From the NCBI GenBank assembly GCA_963935595.1, contig OZ012545.1, positions 41,889,942 through 41,953,941 on the forward strand: DNA of 64,000 bases, written 5' to 3'. This document shows, piece after piece, positions 58,816-64,000 of this stretch. The notes under the pieces were generated by a model, which was not told the DNA's origin, ran no database searches, and was given only the letters and a program-made list of their open reading frames with translations. The DNA is from Schoenobius gigantellus. Taxonomy: Eukaryota; Arthropoda; Insecta; Lepidoptera; Crambidae. A program made the position numbers and the translations under genes. Within the stretch, counting starts at the first letter, position 1. Each line of letters opens with the position of its first letter.

Positions 58816-59597
58816 TCGTCAATAGTGCGCTTTTTATTCTGTGATTACTTTGAATGGTCAATGCTTTGAAGCAGTACGTGATTTTGCAGCTATTCCGCTA
58901 GATGTCAGTAATTCTAATATATGCACTGTCAAATGAGTTTTGTACTGTATGAGTCAGCTGTCTTTTGTTTATATTTTAAGATTTTAGTGACTTTATTATT
59001 TTGTCAATTTTCGAATAGCTATCTGTAGTCTGTAGTGCTTCTTTGTGATGGTAGATGATGAATAGTCGTACTGTTACAATGTTGGCATGATGTTCCAGTA
59101 AATAGAAGGTAGAATTTTATTTATTTACTTACAGGTTGTATATTTTCCCAAACTTCTGTGATCTTTTGCATTAAATATTTGATTTTGATGCTTAATTTCC
59201 TGAATATAACATTGATTTGATTTTAGTCCTTGAATATAATGTTGGTTTTAATCCTTTAAAGTAAACTTCTTCTGGGAGGTACTTTTCACCATATAGAATT
59301 TGAAATTATACATTGTTTGTTTATTGTATATCACTGGGAGTTTTTTACGGTTTAACTATACGTTTTTCTTATGTAGCACACTATTTTTATTTATATAGAT
59401 CACTTTTACACAGTATATTTTAGTTGTTCCATTTATCGACCTGAGTTAAATGATGTATTTCTTTAACTCTATTGGCAACGAAGGTATTCAGTTTATAAAT
59501 AGGTGTTCGAACCCAGGCCAAGACAACATTAGAGTCAGTCCATACATAGGTTTTAGAAATCGATTGTGTAATCGTAGCTCTGACCTAGTGCAAAAGT
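58816..59597. other. AT-rich sequence upstream of the PHD-like ORF
   Basis: Could include its promoter or 5' UTR. No specific signal is recognised. Confidence 0.4.
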
Positions 59598-60240
59598 TGT
59601 TTTTTTTTTATGGTATAGGGGGCAAACGAGCAGACGTATCACCTGATGGTAAGTGATTACCGTCGCCCATGGACACCCGCAACCCCAGAGGAGTTACAAG
59701 TGCGTTGCCGGCCTTTGAGGAAGGAATACGCTCTTTTTTTGAAAGTTTGAAGGTCGTATCGGTCCGGAAATACCGCAGGCAACAATTCGTTCCAAAGTTT
59801 GACTGTGCGAGGCAGGAAGCTACGGGAGAATCGCACAGTTGTGGACTGCCAACCATATAAGTGATGGGCATGGATTTTTTGTCGCGTGGAACGATGGCGG
59901 AAAGAGGCGGCAGGTATAAGTCCGAACAATTCCTCGGAGTATTCCCCGTGATAAATGCGATAGAAGATGCATAGCGAGGCGACATCTCTACGCAGCGCCA
60001 AAGTATCAAGCCGATTTGATATTTCCAGGCTGTCGACGATTCGAGTCGCTCTTCGTTGAATGCGATCCAGTGGGAGAAGCTGGTATTGGGGTGCCCCGAC
60101 CCAAAATGAGAACAGTATTCCATATGAGGCTGCGCCTTATAAAGCTGAAGGCGGTGCGCCGGAGTGAAATACTGTCTCGATCTATTGAGCACACTTGCAC
60201 TTTGCACACTGATCTTCGTTAGAGAGAGGGGCATCCCAGT
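59598..60240 (-). pseudogene. Non-LTR retrotransposon 3' fragment (LINE B)
   Basis: A minus-strand 5'-truncated element ending in an A tail (T run at 59600-59608). The last 100 bp include ACCTGATGGTAAGTGATTAC, a signature of a very common lepidopteran non-LTR family. Translation shows the C-terminal region of its reverse-transcriptase polyprotein (YFTPAHRLQLYKAQ; LCIFYRIYHGEYSEELF; PRTVKLWNELLPAVFP; LKGRQRTCN) spread over at least two frames, so frameshifts have broken it. No direct target duplication was seen, consistent with LINE A having joined at its 5' side. Confidence 0.8.
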
Positions 60241-60452
60241 CCAACTTGACTTTTTTATTTATTTAACAATATACATACACGTTTCAAAACTACATATACG
60301 CCAAACTACAGAGTAGTTTGTTGGCGTTGCGCTCTTGGTTTCTTTTAATCCTTAACATATACGCACTTACATACAATAATATAATACTTATTCTGTAAAA
60401 CGTGACACCTAATGTTTAATTACTTTTTTTTACTCTCTAGTTTTAAATGATT

Positions 60453-61274
60453 TTACATTAATAGTGTTTTCTTAAGTTTTCTTTTTAATGTTTCCTTATT
60501 CTTAATTTTTTCTTCATTTAATAATAGATCACAATATTTATTAAACAGCCTTGGTATAATATATTTCCTTGTCCTTAGCCCATAATAGTTTTTGTATGTC
60601 GTTTCAATTAGTTTTCCTTTAGCTCTCGCTCTTGTATTAATCTTTGTGTGTGTTTTATGTTTAAATGTTTCTGAATGGTAGGATTCTAATGCTAACAAAT
60701 AATCAACTTTTTTTTCAATAGGCATAATTTTCAATTCCATAAATAAGTTTTCATAATAATAATTATTTTTACATTTCTCTTTGGTTTTTTTGTTACTAAG
60801 CATTTTTAAAAATCTAATTTGTAGTTTTTGAATATTTTCTAGGTAAGTTTTAAAAGTAAGTCCATAACAACTTAATCCATAGCTTATTGTTGATTCTACT
60901 AATGCATGATATATGGTAAACAGAATTTTTTTATTTGCAATAGCCTTTAAGTTATAAAATTTGCCCAGCAGGGATCTAAGTTTATTACACACATTACTGA
61001 TATGGACCTTCCAGCTAAATTTAGAGTCTATGCTTAGTCCTAAGTACTTTATATCTTGAATATATTCTAATCTTTGACAGCTGCATGTCTCTTTATTTGT
61101 ATGTAAACATTCGTACGAGTGACCTATTATAGACACCTCGTCTACTACTACTCTTTCCGCTGCTATGTTGTAGGGTGAGTATATACGTATACATTTAGTC
61201 TTGTTTGTGTTCAATATTATCCCATTATCGTGAGCCCATTTTGTAATCCTGTCAAAGTAATTCTCCTCTTGTAA
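60453..61274 (-). pseudogene. LINE A: C-terminal part of the RT polyprotein
   Basis: In frame with the upstream RT after a single TAA at 61277-61275. It contains YLGLSIDSKFSWKVHI, the post-catalytic region usual in non-LTR RTs, and a thumb/C-terminal part with SYGLSCYGLTFKTYLENIQK and RYIIPRLFNKY-like sequence. It is Lys/Asn-rich, in keeping with local AT bias. Confidence 0.75.
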
Positions 61275-62444
61275 TTATGTTCTCATTATTGCAGTATTTT
61301 TACCCGATATGAGCAGACAAGTATCATCTGCGTAAATAGTCACCCTACAACACTGTATCACATTCACCATAAAATTTACGTGCATGACAAACCCAATCGG
61401 TCCAAATACTGAGCCGGTTGGCACTCCCAACGTGACATGTGCTTCTGCCCCCTTTGTCCCCTGTACAAGGGTGCAGAGCGTTCGTTCTTGGAGATAACAG
61501 CGTAGAAAATTGAGGGTCGGACCGCGGATGCCATGCATGGCCTGCACTAGCTGGTCGTGCCCGAGAGTGTCGAACGCTTTTTTAAAATCAATAAACAGGG
61601 CCAGGACTTGGTTACCCTCGTTCAGCTCAGAGTTGATAAAATCCGTGAACTGCGCCAGTGCGGCACCCGTACTCCTTCCCTCCCTAAAACCAAACTGACA
61701 ATTTGTCAATATATTGTGTTGCTCTAAAAATTTGCTTATTTGTCCAACTATCACCTTTTCACAGATTTTATTAATTACTGATAGTATAGCAACGGGTCTA
61801 TAATTGGTATATTCCAAATGATCACCTTGCTTATAAATTGGTCTGATTAAGGCCTTTTTTAATAGTGCTGGATAAGTTCCTTGAGTTAGGCACATATTCA
61901 AAAAGTTTGCGAGGACCGCGCTGATCTGATCCTTGACATATTTTAAATCCTGCACCCTTATATTATCAAAACCCGGAGCTTTGTTGCATGATAAAGATGT
62001 TATAATTTTTGATATCTTTGGAGCATCAGTATATACATATTTAAATGACACATTGCTTTCTCTGACATACGAAGTCCGACTTAAAAAACTATTCTGGCAT
62101 TTATGTTTTATATTTTCTATTTCCTGCGTGAATGTCCTAGCAAACCTTGTGCATATGTTGTACAATGTATCTGTTTTACCTAGATACTTACAAATTGTAT
62201 TATCTATTGTTGCTTTATTCCTACCTAACCATTCATTCATATGAGACCATATTTTTTTTAAATCTTTTTTACAATTTGTTATCTGATTTTCTCTGTGTTT
62301 ATTTTTAACTAAATTAATTAACTTGTTAACTTTATTTCTGTATTTTGTATATTCTTTTCTATAATTCATATTTGTTGGGTCTCTTTTCCAAATTCTAAAA
62401 AGTTCGTTTCTTTTATTTATCATTTTAAGCAGATTTTCACTCAC
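61275..62444 (-). pseudogene. LINE A: reverse transcriptase domain
   Basis: 389 codons from the first ATG (the frame is open somewhat further upstream, with a KRLKQPWVSENLL-like lead). RT motifs are visible: NYRPVAILSVINKICEKVI, FGFREGRSTGAA, ALFIDFKKAFDTLGHDQL, GVPTGSVFGPIGF (Thr and Phe at positions usually Gln and Leu), and the catalytic IYADDTCLL. A premature TAA stops it 12 codons after YADD. It is separated from the endonuclease by a frameshift near 62480. The RT would copy the element's RNA at a nicked target, but this copy cannot make a whole protein. Confidence 0.85.
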
Positions 62445-62478
62445 CCATGGCTGTTTTAATCTTTTTTTCTTAATAGGT

Positions 62479-63146
62479 CTACTTAACTAAACACTGAGTA
62501 TAAATTTCATTAAATATATCACACAACATACTATACAGCTGATTTGGACACTTAATTGTCATTACAATCGACCAATCTACCAAATCCAGTCTTTGTTTTA
62601 TTAACTTATTGTCTAACACTTGCCTCTCAGTTTGTATACTTTGCTCGGAAACATCGTCTGACCGACGGCATAAGCGCAGACGCGCGCCTATCATACGGTG
62701 GTCAGACAGGTTGCAAGCATATGTGTGCGCGCTCATACTCAACATCGCCGCACCGGCGCGCACCCACAAATGGTCGATGCACGATTGTTGCAGCTGTCCG
62801 TCCACGACCGCCTCCCGCGTCACTGTATTGGATGGAATCACACATTGCAGGCCGTGTCCACACAAGGTGGTTTTGTACTCCAGTATTGCTTGATTCATGT
62901 TCTTGTCTCCTATATCTATATTTATATCTCCTATTATTATTATTACTTCCTTTTTAGGTAAAGACATTAACGTCTGCTCTATTTGCTTAATGAATTGTAT
63001 TTTATTTTTATTTGGTGGTCTATACACAGCTATTTAGACTCTAAAGCATCTGAAATATTTAAATTCTCTTCAAATCTTTTTTTATGTATATCATTATACC
63101 TCCCCCTCTTTTCTTTTCCCTTGTATACACATAATTATTATATCCT
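62479..63146 (-). pseudogene. LINE A: apurinic-like endonuclease domain, 5'-truncated and frameshifted
   Basis: The main frame (from 63027) holds YRPPNKNKIQFIKQIEQ, IIIGDINIDI and CIDHLWVR..LSDHRMIGA, the GD.N, DH and SDH motifs of APE-type endonucleases. An N-terminal piece with RGGGIMIYIKKDL lies in another frame at 63059-63146; an A-run frameshift and at least one more break separate the two. The first part of the domain is missing. Confidence 0.8.
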
Positions 63147-63571
63147 TGAATTGACCACAGCCTTTGGATAAAAAGTTTCGCAATAATTAGAAATGGCTGT
63201 TGAAGACCTATAGGGTCAAATGTAGAGGCAGCAATAGACGTTACAATTCGTTTAGTAAGAGATTTAGGCATTGGGTTATTTGATATTTTATAAGACAAAA
63301 CATCAGCAAAATTAGACCATACTAACCCTAATATTTTATTAGTATGTTCAATAGAATCACCTAACTCGGACGTAGTTTGATCACAACAATGATCAAATTC
63401 ACGTAAAATATTTTTAGTGTTAGATTTCAACTTTCGTAAATGAAAATTGGCTTGCTTCAAGATAGCATCAACTTGCTTTCCTTCACGTACAGCTGCGGCT
63501 TCATGGTCTTCGGCGTGAAACAGATCGTCCATTACAAAATCACTCGAAATGACCTTAGCCGCCTCTGGATA
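63147..63571 (-). pseudogene. BEL/Pao LTR retrotransposon pol fragment, RT end and connection region
   Basis: Begins just before the RT catalytic box (FVMDD, where Pao-type elements usually have YVDD). It then contains MDDLFHAEDHEAA, the KLKSNTKNILREF region and SFDPIGLQQPFLIIAKLFIQR-like sequence, typical of BEL/Pao between RT and RNase H. It is cut off at LWSIQ, where LINE A sequence begins. Described as a broken relic only. Confidence 0.8.
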
Positions 63572-64000
63572 TTATTTTGCATTTTCTTGAGAAAGCTGTA
63601 AAAGACACCGTGTTGCCACATAAGGAGCACACCGAAGGCCAAAACTAAGTGTAGTAAGAACATAGGTATCTAACTTATCCTGCAGACCTTCCCGCCAAAA
63701 AATGCACTGTAGATTATTTTGATTCGGGTTAACAAAAATTCGAATGTACATTTTCTCGACGTCTGCACTTAATACATAACGACCCATGCGAAATTTTATT
63801 ATAATATTAAGTAGCTAAGTCATCTTGTAGAAAATCACCCTTATATTGGATATTATTCACCGAAAGACCGCTCGACGTGGGACAAGATGCATCGAAAACT
63901 ACGCGTAAAGGTGTTGTCGTTTTGTTCAAATTAACAACAGCGTGATGCGGTAGATACATTCTCGGATGTCCTATCTGATCATTATTAAAGTGGTCGATTT
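63572..64000 (-). pseudogene. BEL/Pao LTR retrotransposon pol fragment, RT N-terminal part
   Basis: Contains RYVLSADVEKMYIRI and TTLSFGLRCAPYVATRCL, RT motifs of the BEL/Pao group. A TAA at 63574-63572 lies in frame between this and the downstream part. Upstream (63800-64000) YLPHHAVVN and TTPLRVVFDAS lie in a different frame, so a frameshift lies at about 63790-63820. The element continues past the window edge. Confidence 0.8.

Larger units (their letters stand above)
60245..63146 (-). mobile_element. 5'-truncated non-LTR retrotransposon (LINE A), about 2.9 kb
   Basis: Endonuclease, reverse transcriptase and C-terminal regions follow in the proper order on the minus strand, ending in an AAATAAATAAAAAA tail at about 60250. 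The 5' end is lost within the endonuclease, joined to BEL/Pao sequence at about 63146. The RT resembles the Jockey/CR1 group; the exact clade is not settled by eye. Confidence 0.8.

Noticed and set aside
1..64000. tRNA and rRNA genes
   Set aside because: No cloverleaf with proper A and B boxes or recognisable rRNA stretch was noticed by eye; a covariance-model scan would be needed to exclude them fully.

Overview
The window looks like a repeat-saturated, gene-poor stretch of a lepidopteran (moth or butterfly) nuclear genome. The evidence is the AT-rich background and several repeat signatures I recognise from Lepidoptera: Lep1-type Helitrons (TCTATACTAATATTATAAAG ... CTAG), the AACCGGCCAAGTGCG ... 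GGTACGGAACCCTAAAAA element, the 3' sequence common to moth RTE-type elements, and a non-LTR 3' end with the ACCTGATGGTAAG signature. I see no convincing host gene, rRNA, tRNA or CRISPR. Nearly everything that can be explained is transposon or satellite, so heterochromatin or a sex-chromosome block is plausible but unproven.

Layout. 1-9.3 kb: an RTE-type fragment split by an 881-bp insertion with a 9-bp duplication, inverted-repeat elements, one copy (A) of a dispersed segment followed by degenerate tandem repeats, and a decayed Helitron helicase fragment. 9.4-12.5 kb: a Lep1 Helitron and two TIR elements. 12.2-17.4 kb: a 172-bp satellite array next to what looks like its longer 395-bp prototype. 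17.7-23.9 kb: a fold-back element, a TA-flanked TIR transposon, tandem repeats with a nested TAA-flanked MITE, and copy B of the dispersed segment in inverted orientation. 24.2-29.6 kb, minus strand: an uninterrupted 1801-codon Helitron Rep-helicase ORF, the only clearly intact large coding sequence. Its reading frame continues upstream of the first ATG into a cysteine-protease-like motif and a likely splice acceptor. 30-44.7 kb: AT-rich DNA with many short TIR elements, two more Helitrons, and long hairpins.

44.7-58.5 kb: the most striking region. At least three, probably four, non-autonomous Helitrons lie head to tail on the minus strand. Each complete unit has a 5' TC end, a roughly 1.42-kb GC-rich spacer full of AAGATGGCGGC/GCCGCCATCTTG motifs, an array of 121-bp repeats, and a 3' part made of three related hairpin modules ending in CTAG. 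At two junctions CTAG is joined directly to the TC of the next copy with no host base between. The last 5' end interrupts a PHD-finger-like ORF. 58.5-64 kb, minus strand: that ORF, two truncated non-LTR retrotransposons, and a broken BEL/Pao LTR-retrotransposon pol.

How parts work together: the 24-29.6 kb protein is the kind of enzyme that could mobilise Helitrons, and another fragment of such a gene lies at 9.1-9.3 kb. Whether it acts on the satellite-bearing units at 45-58 kb is inference only, because its own termini were not identified. Boundary calls for repeats are by eye, usually within a few to a few tens of bases, except where exact termini and duplications are stated.
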